NCBI GenBank assembly: GCA_027366075.1 | Contig: DAHXLI010000033.1 | Location: 1-20,007, forward strand | Source of the DNA: Candidatus Parvarchaeota archaeon | GTDB lineage: Archaea > Nanobdellota > Nanobdellia > Parvarchaeales > Parvarchaeaceae | Reading direction: 5' to 3' | Length of the DNA: 20,007 nt | Shown here: one piece after another, positions 7,134-14,949 of the stretch | How positions within the stretch are numbered: the stretch's first letter is position 1 | Layout: every line of letters begins with the position of its first letter | The notes under the pieces: generated by a model | Database searches by the model: none | The model's input: only the letters and a program-made list of their open reading frames with translations | What the model was told of the DNA's origin: nothing | Position numbers and translations under genes: made by a program

Positions 7134-8084
7134 ATGGGGAACGGGCCAAAAAACGAAATAGAAAGGTTGATTGCCGATATAAAAAAAGGGCGACTGGCAA
7201 AGCATATCGCGAGCCATTACCGTCGCAGAAAGCGCCCCAGAAACCTTCGCTGAAATAATAAAACCCTTATACAATCCAAAAAAGGAAGCGAGAGTGGTCG
7301 GAATCGTAGGTCCACCCGGCTGCGGAAAGAGCTCCTTGATAGCCATGATAGCGCCAAAGTTGGCCGTCGCGGGGCATAAATTAGGCGTTATCGCGATAGA
7401 CGCTTCAAGCCCCTTTACCAGCGGCGCTTTTCTAGGTAATAGAATAAGGATGCAAGATTCTTTGAGCGACGATAAAATATTTATGAGAAGCATGGCAAGT
7501 CGCGGCGCAAAGGGTGGTATAGCTATAGCCGTAATGAACTAGATACTCGTTCTGTTCAGTGCTGGATATGATTACGTGATAGTCGAACCAGTCGGTTCAG
7601 GACAATCTGATGTTGATATATTAAACATCGCATCGACGATAGTCTTAGTCCTTACACCGGGCCTCGGAGATGAGATACAGGCAGCTAAAGCCGGCCTTAT
7701 GGAGATAAGTAACGTATTTGTCATAAAAAAAGGTCGATCTCTCCGACGCAGATAAAGCAGAAAGAGATATAAGATATTTTATCTCCACCGAACCCGCAGA
7801 AAATAGGAAACGAAGCGTAGTAAAAACTAGTACAATATCCTGGAAAGGCATAGATGAGTTAGTACAAGCTATAATATTACACGAAAAAAGCGTAAACGAA
7901 GCGAGTTCAGAAAATACCGATTCGACATGGGGGCTCTAAGGATAACCAATGAAATATTCTCCGAACGCGTAGACCATCTTGGCAGGGAAAAACCAAAATG
8001 GCTTGAGAACGCGTTCTCCAAGCTGCCGATCCTTATCCCGCTGCGGAAAAAGTAATAAAACGCCTCGAAGGCGGTGCAAAATAA
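7134..8084 (+). pseudogene. meaB: Decayed MeaB/ArgK-family GTPase (methylmalonyl-CoA mutase chaperone)
   Basis: The whole family can be followed in pieces. From the ATG at 7134: NEIERLIADIKKGRLAK. A frame change near 7204 leads to AITVAES, then the P-loop GIVGPPGCGKSSL (7301-7339) and DASSPFTSGAFLGNRIRM. A TAG stop follows at 7540-7542, then the same frame gives YDYVIVEPVGSGQS, LVLTPGLGDEIQ and MEISNVFVIKK. A run of seven A (7725-7731; six would restore the frame) shifts into VDLSDADKAERDI and SWKGIDELVQAI. Two more frame changes (near 7927 and 8022) are needed to reach the C-terminal DPYPAAEKVIKRLEGG. The living protein is a GTPase that loads and protects B12-dependent methylmalonyl-CoA mutase. 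Four frame changes plus a stop rule out a full-length product, and no mutase gene is nearby. Confidence 0.9.
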
Positions 8085-8099
8085 ACTAACTTTTCTATG

Positions 8100-8318
8100 T
8101 CAATCGTGCTTGATTTTCATAATGTCAAATAGTCCATTCTGTTTTATAAGGAAATACCAGCCAAGACCTAGATAAGCCAATGCCAACAGCCCTGCTGCGT
8201 TATAACCCACAACAGAGCCTATAAATAAAACTATTAGAAAAAAGCCGACAACAAAATATAACACCGTCGCAGAGAGAAGGATGGTTTTCTGCCGTTTAGT
8301 AAGCTTTTCAGTTAGCAT
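8100..8318 (-). CDS. Small two-helix membrane protein
   Basis: This 72-residue protein has a basic N-terminus (MLTEKLTKRQK) followed by two hydrophobic segments at about residues 13-35 (TILLSATVLYFVVGFFLIVLF) and 38-58 (YNAAGLLALAYLGLGWYFLI). The short polar C-terminus ends KIKHD. The positive charge at the N-terminus suggests both ends face the cytoplasm. No family is recognised. A CTTTATAA box at 8341-8348 is centred 27 bases before the ATG, in line with a leaderless transcript, so it is probably a real, separately transcribed gene. It lies convergent to the MeaB remnant, 15 bases from its end. Confidence 0.65.
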   Translation of the reverse strand: MLTEKLTKRQKTILLSATVLYFVVGFFLIVLFIGSVVGYNAAGLLALAYLGLGWYFLIKQNGLFDIMKIKHD

Positions 8319-8362
8319 CTAAACCTAAAGAAACTTGTGATTATAAAGACTTTTTAGTTAAT

Positions 8363-8881
8363 TTATTTCCTCGTTTCTCTGAGATAAGCGTTCTTTAACT
8401 CCACATAGTTCTGCCAATTTTGGATTATTCTCTGTTTATGGACTTCATCGATTTTTTTGACTACTTTTCCCGGCACGCCGAGAACCAAACTCTCATCGGG
8501 TATTTTTGTTTTTTCTGGCACTACAGTTCCCGCCCCTATTATACACCAATTCCCAATTTCCGCCCCCTCTAAAATTATGGCACCCATCCCTATTATGCAG
8601 TTATTGCCTACGATGCATCCATGGACTATCGCCCCATGACCTATAGATACGTTGTCTCCGATTATTGTTGGATATTTTAAGAGGGTGCCGTGTATTATAC
8701 TTCCGTCCTGCACGCTAGTATTCTTTCCTATTTCTATATAGTTCATATCGCCCCTGAGAACTGCACGGTTCCAAACACTGGAGTCCTCCCCTATCTTTAT
8801 CTCACCTACCAACTCAGCGCTGTCTGCTATATATACGGAAGGGAGGATTAGAGGTTTTTTATCTTGAAATTTCTGCAGCAT
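8363..8881 (-). CDS. Gamma-class carbonic anhydrase-like protein (left-handed beta-helix)
   Basis: This 172-residue hexapeptide-repeat protein is of normal length for the YrdA/PaaY/CamH group. Repeats of the form (I/V)-G-x-x-(S/C)-x-(I/V) run from about residue 20 to 125, followed by a C-terminal helix. The hallmark residues of gamma carbonic anhydrases are present with the right spacing: R43 and D45 in LRGDMN, Q58, zinc ligands H64 (SIIHG), H82 and H87 (SIGHGAIVHG). It probably forms a trimer with metal at the subunit interfaces and hydrates CO2. PaaY-type relatives act as thioesterases, and a PaaI-like thioesterase and acyl-CoA genes lie close by, so that role is possible. ATTAAAAG at 8903-8910 is centred 25 bases before the ATG. 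Confidence 0.9.
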   Translation of the reverse strand: MLQKFQDKKPLILPSVYIADSAELVGEIKIGEDSSVWNRAVLRGDMNYIEIGKNTSVQDGSIIHGTLLKYPTIIGDNVSIGHGAIVHGCIVGNNCIIGMGAIILEGAEIGNWCIIGAGTVVPEKTKIPDESLVLGVPGKVVKKIDEVHKQRIIQNWQNYVELKNAYLRETRK

Positions 8882-8939
8882 AATGGTGTTACGTCGCCTA
8901 AGCTTTTAATCGTTTAACTTCGCTAGCTTTGCTTTACAT

Positions 8940-9500
8940 CTAATTTGCTAATAATTTCCCTGCGAAAAGAACGCCCCATAATAGGATTGGGTAAACTATC
9001 AACCTTTCCATCCCGCCCGGACCGATACCCAGATAGACGGTAGCTTCCAAAAGTACAGTCGCAGAAAGACCGGTAAGCCCCAAAACAAGAGATGGATATC
9101 TTATAACGCTTTTCTCTCTGGCAGCGAAGTAGAGTGCCGCGATTCCGCCGAAAATAAATACGATTGCTGAAACTATGACGTGTATTACGCCAAAGTTTTC
9201 ATTGAATACGCCTACGCAGATGGCTGCGACTCCTGCAATTGCTATCAAAGTTGAGAGAACCTTTTGTTTTGAGCCCAGTTCATAGAAATACGCGCCTATC
9301 AGCAAGAATGCTCCTAAGAAAATAATCGAAGCATTGAAAAGAAGCGCAGAAGGACCTACTCCAAGGTCGCTTATGTAGTTATTTGAAATACTATAGCCAG
9401 GATAAAGTGCTTCGGCTAGCATCATCGCAATTATGAAGTATATTATGCTTAACCCTATCAGAAGACCAGCAATTCTAAGCGCTTTGCCTCTGTTTTTCAT
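8940..9500 (-). CDS. DUF998 family membrane protein
   Basis: This 186-residue protein has about six hydrophobic segments: ALRIAGLLIGLSIIYFIIAM, LLFNASIIFLGAFLLIGAYF, VLSTLIAIAGVAAICVGVF, HVIVSAIVFIFGGIAALYF, LVLGLTGLSATVLLEATVYL and a last one near the C-terminus. The first loop has YPGYSISNNYISDLGVGPSA, matching the NYISDLG-type signature of the DUF998 family. The later FNENFGVIH corresponds to its G-x-F-x-E/G loop, and MERLIVYPILLWGVLFAG ends it as in that family. Biochemical function is unknown. It is transcribed from an A/T box (9521-9530) that may also serve the divergent thioesterase gene. Confidence 0.8.
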   Translation of the reverse strand: MKNRGKALRIAGLLIGLSIIYFIIAMMLAEALYPGYSISNNYISDLGVGPSALLFNASIIFLGAFLLIGAYFYELGSKQKVLSTLIAIAGVAAICVGVFNENFGVIHVIVSAIVFIFGGIAALYFAAREKSVIRYPSLVLGLTGLSATVLLEATVYLGIGPGGMERLIVYPILLWGVLFAGKLLAN

Positions 9501-9520
9501 ATATGTTTATGCCCTGCCTC

Positions 9521-9530
9521 AAATTTAAAG
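9521..9530. promoter_or_regulatory. Shared TATA-like box between DUF998 and thioesterase genes
   Basis: AAATTTAAAG is nearly self-complementary. On the minus strand it is centred 25 bases before the DUF998 ATG (9500). On the plus strand it would start transcription near 9551, giving the thioesterase mRNA a leader of about 26 bases. Confidence 0.4.
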
Positions 9531-9576
9531 CTTTTTGCGAAACGAGGGTTTATTAGCGTTTGTATCAATAAGTCTT

Positions 9577-9975
9577 ATGGAGAAAGATATTATAAAGCAG
9601 ATCATAGAAAACGACCCTTTTTTAAAATATCTCGGTATAAAGATACTTGAACTAAAAGAAGGTTATTGCAAGTTGTCTGTCGATTTCAAACACGAACTTA
9701 CTAGATCTGGGGAGATATTGAATGGGGGCGTGATTTCATCTCTTGCAGATGCCGCGGGAGGGTGCGCAGTACTGACTTTAAACCAACGCAAAAATCAGGT
9801 AACTATTGATCTAAATATTTCATTCTTGAGACCAATAAAAAATGGCCCTGTAACTGTAGAAGGCAGAGTTACAAAGGTAGGTAAATCCTTATCTTTCGCA
9901 GATATGCAGATATTCGACGGAGAGGGAGCAAAATGCGCAGTCGCAAAAGGCACCTGGTTCTTCGTTTCGTTCTAA
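9577..9975 (+). CDS. Hotdog-fold acyl-CoA thioesterase (PaaI-like)
   Basis: This 132-residue single hotdog domain would hydrolyse acyl-CoA to free acid and CoA in the cytoplasm. The PaaI-type catalytic helix is visible: GEILNGGVISSLADAAGGCA (residues 45-64), where the usual H-G-G of the motif is N-G-G and the acidic residue of the helix (SLAD) is present. The central strand TIDLNISFLRPI and the closing AVAKGTWFFV strand follow as in the family. An in-frame TTG at 9535 would add 14 residues; the ATG at 9577 fits domain start and promoter spacing better. It lies just before the acyl-CoA dehydrogenase unit, so it could recycle CoA or clear stalled acyl-CoAs. The chain-length preference is unknown. 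Confidence 0.85.
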   Translation: MEKDIIKQIIENDPFLKYLGIKILELKEGYCKLSVDFKHELTRSGEILNGGVISSLADAAGGCAVLTLNQRKNQVTIDLNISFLRPIKNGPVTVEGRVTKVGKSLSFADMQIFDGEGAKCAVAKGTWFFVSF

Positions 9976-10017
9976 TAAATTCCTGCGGATGCTACAGTTC
10001 GATTCAAAGCAGACCAC

Positions 10018-10031
10018 AACAAATATTTGTT
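10018..10031. promoter_or_regulatory. 14-bp perfect palindrome upstream of acyl-CoA dehydrogenase
   Basis: AACAAATATTTGTT is exactly self-complementary. It lies 64 bases before the ATG at 10095 and about 30 bases upstream of the likely TATA element. It could be an operator for a dimeric regulator of fatty-acid genes. A chance A/T palindrome, or a weak hairpin after the thioesterase gene, is also possible. Confidence 0.4.
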
Positions 10032-10063
10032 TGATAACCGCAATTTAAAAATAAGTGTTAAAC

Positions 10064-10073
10064 GGTTAAATAA
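10064..10073 (+). promoter_or_regulatory. TATA-like box for the acyl-CoA dehydrogenase operon
   Basis: GGTTAAATAA is centred about 26 bases before the ATG at 10095, predicting a leaderless mRNA. It overlaps the second copy of a direct repeat GTTAAA (10057-10062 and 10065-10070). Confidence 0.5.
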
Positions 10074-10094
10074 TAGCGACGCATAAGTAATTTT

Positions 10095-11312
10095 ATGGAG
10101 AAGTCATTTTCTGACTCTATAGAATTAATAAAAACTATTTATGATTTTTCTAAAGAGGAATTACAGATACTTGAAAAGATTGATGCAGCTTCGGAAGAAT
10201 TGGCCGTCTCAGAGTTTGATCACTATCTGAAGAGGGAGGTAAATGAAGACGCTCCAAAAATAGCTAAAAAACATGGCATTCTAGGTCTTACCATAGACAA
10301 AAAATACGGCGGCTTGGGCGCAAACCCTATGATAAGCGTACTTGCCGGTGAGAGATTCGGCCAGGTAGGCCTTGGCTTTTCTACCTTTTTTGGCGCTAAC
10401 CTGGGCCTCGCCCAGATGGCAGTTCAGATGTGGGGCAGCGACGATCAGAAAGAACGTTATCTTAGGCGCGCTACGGCTGGTGATATAATAATGGCTTTTG
10501 GCCTTACAGAACCAGAGGCAGGCAGTGACCCAATGTCATTGAAGACACAATATGAAAAGAAAGGAAACAATTTTGTAATAAACGGCTCAAAGTATTTTAT
10601 ATCTAATGGCTCAATCGCTAATGCAGTGATAGTCTTTGCAAGATCGAAGGATACTCCGACCGAAATGTCTGCTTTTCTAGTAGACACAGACAAGAACGGC
10701 TTTAATGTAGATATGAAACTAAAAGAAAAGATAGGTCTTTTCACTTCAGACACCGCTATGCTAAGCTTCAAGGACTTAGAAGTACCAGAAGAGAATGTTT
10801 TGGGGACATTGGGAGGTGGAATGTATGTAGCTTATTCATCTATACTTAACGGGAGATTAGGCGTCGCTTCAGCTTGCACAGGCGTTGTACAGGACTGCCT
10901 TAATCAAGCGGTCGCTAGAGCAAGAGAACGCATACAATTCGGCAAGGAGATAGGTAAGCACCAACTAATACAGGAGCATATAGCTGAAATTGCACAGAAC
11001 TTCGAGAAGGCAAGGTGGCCGACTTATATAACTGCTCTAAGGGCTATAGAATACAACAAGACGCAGGACAGTGAATTGATAAGTGAACTTAACCAAAGAA
11101 GCGCTTTGGCTAAAAAAATAGCATCGAGAGCGGCTTGGGAATCGGCAGATAGAGCGGTGCAAGTATTCGGGGGGTTCGGATACTCGCTTTTGTCGCCGGT
11201 TGGAAGACATTACTGTGATTCGAGAGTTACAAGGATATACGAAGGCACAGACGAGATAATGGAACTAAGGATAGCACAACACGTATTAGGCAAGGGATTT
11301 AGAGCTTACTAA
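10095..11312 (+). CDS. Acyl-CoA dehydrogenase
   Basis: This 405-residue FAD enzyme catalyses the first beta-oxidation step, making trans-2-enoyl-CoA and passing electrons to an electron-transfer flavoprotein. The N-terminal helical domain is followed by the flavin signature FGLTEPEAGSD (135-145) with the downstream FVINGSKYFISNG strand pair. The C-terminal domain has RERIQFGKEIGKHQLIQEHI and the adenine-side signature QVFGGFGYSLLSPVGRHYCD (356-375). The catalytic base is E383 in IYEGT, the position used by short- and medium-chain members rather than the long-chain/isovaleryl position. The length is normal. It has its own leaderless promoter, and the CoxG-like gene follows after four bases, so they form an operon. 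Preferred chain length cannot be told. Confidence 0.95.
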   Translation: MEKSFSDSIELIKTIYDFSKEELQILEKIDAASEELAVSEFDHYLKREVNEDAPKIAKKHGILGLTIDKKYGGLGANPMISVLAGERFGQVGLGFSTFFGANLGLAQMAVQMWGSDDQKERYLRRATAGDIIMAFGLTEPEAGSDPMSLKTQYEKKGNNFVINGSKYFISNGSIANAVIVFARSKDTPTEMSAFLVDTDKNGFNVDMKLKEKIGLFTSDTAMLSFKDLEVPEENVLGTLGGGMYVAYSSILNGRLGVASACTGVVQDCLNQAVARARERIQFGKEIGKHQLIQEHIAEIAQNFEKARWPTYITALRAIEYNKTQDSELISELNQRSALAKKIASRAAWESADRAVQVFGGFGYSLLSPVGRHYCDSRVTRIYEGTDEIMELRIAQHVLGKGFRAY

Positions 11313-11316
11313 GGAT

Positions 11317-11757
11317 ATGCGAATAAATCTAAATGGTTCTTTTGACTTAACCACTAATCTATCAAACAGTTTTGCTTTCCTAACGGATCCTAAAAAATTG
11401 AGCAGTTGTGTAGCGGACTTAAAAGAGGCAAATTTCTTGGATACCACAACGTTCGAAACTATCTTGACGTTAAGGATTGGCCCAGTAAATGGTAATTTCG
11501 ACGCAAAATGTAAGATAACGCCATCACCGCCAGACTCGATATCTATAACAATTGATGGATCTGGCACAGCAAGTTCAATGCGCTTACTGCTCTCGCTTAA
11601 ACTATCAAAAAAGACAGAAAAGGTAACTAGCGTCACTTGGAATGCTGATACTGAAATAAATGGCTTAATCAGTGGCTTAGGTGAAACGATTTTAAGAGAA
11701 CTCAGTAACTCGAAAATTCAAGAAATAATAAGTGTCATGAAAACTAAAGTTGTTTAA
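11317..11757 (+). CDS. CoxG/SRPBCC-superfamily protein
   Basis: This 146-residue protein starts LNGSFDLTTNLSNSFAFLTDPKKLSSCVADLKE, which fits the CoxG (carbon monoxide dehydrogenase subunit G) branch of the START-like SRPBCC fold (G.f.l...p...v...L.dp..l..C.p....). Later alternating strands (FETILTLRIGPVNGNFDAKC, SISITIDGSG, TSVTWNADTEINGLIS) and a long C-terminal helix complete the helix-grip layout. In bacteria CoxG relates to membrane attachment of CO dehydrogenase, but no such enzyme is here. In this operon a role in binding lipid or acyl-CoA, or in supporting the dehydrogenase, is more likely (inference). It begins four bases after the acyl-CoA dehydrogenase stop and ends nine bases from the convergent thiolase gene. 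Confidence 0.75.
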   Translation: MRINLNGSFDLTTNLSNSFAFLTDPKKLSSCVADLKEANFLDTTTFETILTLRIGPVNGNFDAKCKITPSPPDSISITIDGSGTASSMRLLLSLKLSKKTEKVTSVTWNADTEINGLISGLGETILRELSNSKIQEIISVMKTKVV

Positions 11758-11766
11758 TACAAAAAA

Positions 11767-12948
11767 TTAGATTCTCTCAAGTACTATAGCAAAACCTTGT
11801 CCGCCCCCGACACAGAGAGTAGCAACTCCAATCTTTTTCTTAGTATCTTGTAAGGTTCTAGCAAGCGTACCAACTAATCTTGCGCCACTTGCTCCTAATG
11901 GATGACCTATCGCTATCGCTCCACCATGTATGTTTACTTTTTGAGCATCTATCCCTAATTCTTTTATAGCATAGATTGGTACGACTGCAAATGCTTCGTT
12001 TATTTCCCAATAGTCAACTTCTTCCACCTTCAGACCTGCTTTTTCCAAAGCTTTTCTGCTTGCAGGTACGGGACCTTTACCCATTACTTCCGGATCAACT
12101 CCTACCCAAGCGACGGACCTTATCTTTGCTAAAGGCTTCAAACCGTATTTCTTTAAAGCTTTCTCTGACATTAACATTACGAGCGATGCACCTGCGTTCA
12201 GGGGGGAAGAATTACCACTGGTTATAATCCCGTTTTGTTTAAAGGCTGGTGGCAATGCTTTAATTTGATCTAGAGTAGTGTCGACGCGTACGCTCTGGTC
12301 TGAATCTATTATGAGCTTCTGTCCATTGAATTCTACTTCGATAGGTAGTATCTCATTTTTAAACCATCCGTCTTTCTGCGCCTTAGCGGCAAGCACGTGA
12401 CTTTTAAGAGAAAATTGGTCCATCCAGTCTTTTGTTATGCCGGTCTCTTCAGCTAATTTTTCGGCGGTAAGTCCCATATTATAACCTACTGCCATATTAT
12501 ACTTTGTATATTCAGGTCTCAAAAGCAATTTATAATTTGGAGATATCATAGGATTATCTGACATCGGAACGTGGGTCATATGTTCAAGACCGCCAGCAAG
12601 TATGACGTCTGAATTCCCAGTCATTATCTCCATTGCGCCGGTAGTTATCGACATCATTGACGAAGAGCAAGCCCTATCCATAGCTAATCCCGGTACGGAA
12701 GTAGGAAGTCCAGCCAATAGAACCGGATGTCTTCCACCATAAAGCCAATTTTCTCCGGCTTGCATAGAACAACCGGTTATAACGTCTCCAATATCATTTG
12801 GATCAATTTTATTTTTTTCTAATAAGCTTTTGATAAGCAAAGCCAGGGCGTCATCCATTCTTATTGAATTAAAGACATCTCTTTCTGGCTCCTTTGGCCT
12901 AGATCTTGAAAAAGCCGTTCTGAGATAGTCGACTACGTACGCATCCAT
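11767..12948 (-). CDS. Acetyl-CoA acyltransferase (thiolase)
   Basis: This 393-residue enzyme carries out the last beta-oxidation step, cleaving 3-ketoacyl-CoA with CoA to acetyl-CoA and a shortened acyl-CoA, or the reverse condensation. The nucleophile is C94 in DRACSSSMMS. The other active-site blocks are NEAFA (317-321), GHPLGASGAR with H349, and CVGGGQG with C379, all intact. The length is that of degradative and biosynthetic thiolases. The DUF35 partner that accompanies many archaeal thiolases with HMG-CoA synthase is not adjacent, which favours a catabolic role. It begins one base after the stop of the dehydrogenase/hydratase fusion, so the two are translationally coupled, behind the SCP2 gene. 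Confidence 0.95.
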   Translation of the reverse strand: MDAYVVDYLRTAFSRSRPKEPERDVFNSIRMDDALALLIKSLLEKNKIDPNDIGDVITGCSMQAGENWLYGGRHPVLLAGLPTSVPGLAMDRACSSSMMSITTGAMEIMTGNSDVILAGGLEHMTHVPMSDNPMISPNYKLLLRPEYTKYNMAVGYNMGLTAEKLAEETGITKDWMDQFSLKSHVLAAKAQKDGWFKNEILPIEVEFNGQKLIIDSDQSVRVDTTLDQIKALPPAFKQNGIITSGNSSPLNAGASLVMLMSEKALKKYGLKPLAKIRSVAWVGVDPEVMGKGPVPASRKALEKAGLKVEEVDYWEINEAFAVVPIYAIKELGIDAQKVNIHGGAIAIGHPLGASGARLVGTLARTLQDTKKKIGVATLCVGGGQGFAIVLERI

Positions 12949-12949
12949 T

Positions 12950-14935
12950 TTATTTTCCTTTAAATTCAGGTTTTCTTTTCTGCATAAAAGAAAGTAGGCC
13001 TTCTTTTAGGTCATCTGTATTGAAAACTATGCCTGCTGCCATAGATTCCATATCAAATCCGGCTTCCAACGGATTTTCTGCGCCTTTATTTATAAGAACT
13101 TTTGCAAGAGAAGCTGCCACTGGCGCAGAGTTAACAGAAATTTCCTTAGCATATTCTATTGCAGCGGATGCGATATCGGTATCAAATAGCTTTGAAACAA
13201 GTCCGACCTCAAACGCTTCTTTTCCTGTTATTCTCTCTCCGGTTAGTATCATTCTAGAAGCTACTGAGGTACCTACCAATTTCGGAAGCCTTTGTGATCC
13301 ACCCCACGCAGGTATAAGCCCTCTTAAGACTTCTGGAAACCCAATTGACGCTGTGCTTGTCGAAAGGCGTATATCGCAAGCTAATGCGAGCTCCAAGCCC
13401 CCTCCGAGTACATATCCATCTAGAACTGCTATTGTTATCTTAGGTATCTCAGAAAATTTGTTCAGTATACTCTGTCCTTTCTTAGAGAATTCTATGAACT
13501 GGCCTTCGTTTGCAAAATAGGTCGAAAGGTCTGCGCCCGCTGAGAAAGTGCCCCCCTTCCCGGTTACAAGAATAACTCTAGTATCATCATCATTCCACAA
13601 TGACTCTATAGCTGAATTAAGCTCGTCTAATAAGTCGATGCTGACAAGGTTCAATTTAGGCCTGTTTAAAGATATTGTAGTAACTTTATCTTTTGTTTTC
13701 TCTAATGTTAGATTTTTGAATTTGCCTTGTGGTGCGACCTGTTCGACTGTCCCGACCAAACTTTTCGAGATAGCGAGCCTGCCTTCGACAGCTTCTCTCA
13801 TCTTTCCCTGTTTTATGCTTTCAGCAGGTGCGAAGATCTGGCAGTTGAAAGTTTTAGTAAGGTTTTCCAGCCTAGTTTTCACTTCCTCGTTAGTTAAGCT
13901 CTTCGCTACAGATATCGGGCCAAAAGGTCTGTTCATACCTAATTTTACAGAGGTTTCTATGTCTTCCGGCGTGGCTACGCCGGATTCTATCAGCTTTACG
14001 GCTTCGTTTATCTCCAAAGCGAATACGTCCATGAGCGAGACTTTGTCGGTGGGCTTTGCAGAATCTATTATGGTCGGTCGACCCGTGCCCCAGTCATAAA
14101 AACCGTGGCCAGTCTTTTTACCTAGCATATTTTTATTTACAAGATCGGCATACACTTTTACTTTTGAGAATTCTGGCGAAATTTCTTTTGAAAAATAAAG
14201 TAGTGAACCATAAATCACGTCTATCCCGATAAAGTCGAATAATTCGTAAGGCCCCATCAACATCCCCTGCGACCTTATGAAAGCGTCTACCTCTTCGGGT
14301 TTTACGGCGCCTCCATCTGCAAGCAGCCCGAAAAATAGCATCTCTGGGGCATTTATCCTGTTTACAATAAATCCTGGGGTATCCTTATTTACTTTTATTG
14401 GAGTTCTACCGATTTTTTGCAGCAATGCATAAATGGAAGACATCGTTTCATCGCTAGTTTTTTCGCCTTTTACTATTTCTACAAGTTTTAGAAGGACTGG
14501 TGGGTTGAAAAAATGAATTCCTACGATCCTTTCCGGATTTTTTACGTCCTTGGCTATTTCGGTTATCCTTATATTTGAGGTATTTGACCCGAGTATTGCA
14601 TCGGATTTCGCAAAGTCTCCCAGTTGTTTAAATATTTTTGTTTTTAGGTCTAATTTTTCAGGAACGGCTTCTATTACTAAGTCGGCATCTTTTACGCCAA
14701 TTGGAATGTCAGTAAGCGTTGTTATTCGTTTTTTTGTTTGTTCGGCGTAATCCTGTGTTATTGTTCCTTTTTTTACGAATTTATCTAGACTATCAGTTAT
14801 GCTACTTAGTGCAGTATTAAGGATGTCTTGGTTAATGTCTATTAGGTTTACGCCGTAACCGGCTAGGGAAAAAACCTCCGCTATGCCGTGACCCATTTCA
14901 CCGGACCCAATGATGGCTATTTTTTTTATTTCCAT
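12950..14935 (-). CDS. 3-hydroxyacyl-CoA dehydrogenase / enoyl-CoA hydratase fusion
   Basis: This 661-residue two-domain enzyme covers the two middle steps of beta-oxidation. Residues 1-290 are the NAD-dependent dehydrogenase: dinucleotide fold IGSGEMGHGIAE (9-20), acidic D33 selecting NAD, then SNTSNIRIT and the catalytic H141 in HFFNPP with E153. A second helical dehydrogenase domain runs to about 390. Residues 410-661 are the hydratase: oxyanion strand FSAGADL (464-470) and both catalytic glutamates, E515 in GGGLELALACD and E535 in GFPEV. The dehydrogenase-first order is the archaeal type; bacterial FadB has the hydratase first. Similar archaeal fusions also serve as crotonyl-CoA hydratase/3-hydroxybutyryl-CoA dehydrogenase in carbon fixation, but the neighbours here point to catabolism. 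It starts ten bases after SCP2, with a GAGG site between. Confidence 0.95.
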   Translation of the reverse strand: MEIKKIAIIGSGEMGHGIAEVFSLAGYGVNLIDINQDILNTALSSITDSLDKFVKKGTITQDYAEQTKKRITTLTDIPIGVKDADLVIEAVPEKLDLKTKIFKQLGDFAKSDAILGSNTSNIRITEIAKDVKNPERIVGIHFFNPPVLLKLVEIVKGEKTSDETMSSIYALLQKIGRTPIKVNKDTPGFIVNRINAPEMLFFGLLADGGAVKPEEVDAFIRSQGMLMGPYELFDFIGIDVIYGSLLYFSKEISPEFSKVKVYADLVNKNMLGKKTGHGFYDWGTGRPTIIDSAKPTDKVSLMDVFALEINEAVKLIESGVATPEDIETSVKLGMNRPFGPISVAKSLTNEEVKTRLENLTKTFNCQIFAPAESIKQGKMREAVEGRLAISKSLVGTVEQVAPQGKFKNLTLEKTKDKVTTISLNRPKLNLVSIDLLDELNSAIESLWNDDDTRVILVTGKGGTFSAGADLSTYFANEGQFIEFSKKGQSILNKFSEIPKITIAVLDGYVLGGGLELALACDIRLSTSTASIGFPEVLRGLIPAWGGSQRLPKLVGTSVASRMILTGERITGKEAFEVGLVSKLFDTDIASAAIEYAKEISVNSAPVAASLAKVLINKGAENPLEAGFDMESMAAGIVFNTDDLKEGLLSFMQKRKPEFKGK

Positions 14936-14941
14936 TAAATA

Positions 14942-14949
14942 AGCCTCAT
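14942..14949 (-). promoter_or_regulatory. Ribosome binding site of the dehydrogenase/hydratase fusion
   Basis: GGATGAGG on the minus strand overlaps the SCP2 stop codon and lies about seven bases before the fusion's ATG. It marks this as an internal operon gene, unlike the leaderless first gene SCP2. Confidence 0.5.

Noticed and set aside
7107..7493. Minus-strand frame of 128 residues opposite the MeaB remnant
   Set aside because: No family signature. The plus strand carries the unmistakable MeaB P-loop in the same place.
7645..7851. Minus-strand frame over the MeaB switch region
   Set aside because: Antisense of recognisable MeaB segments; no support of its own.
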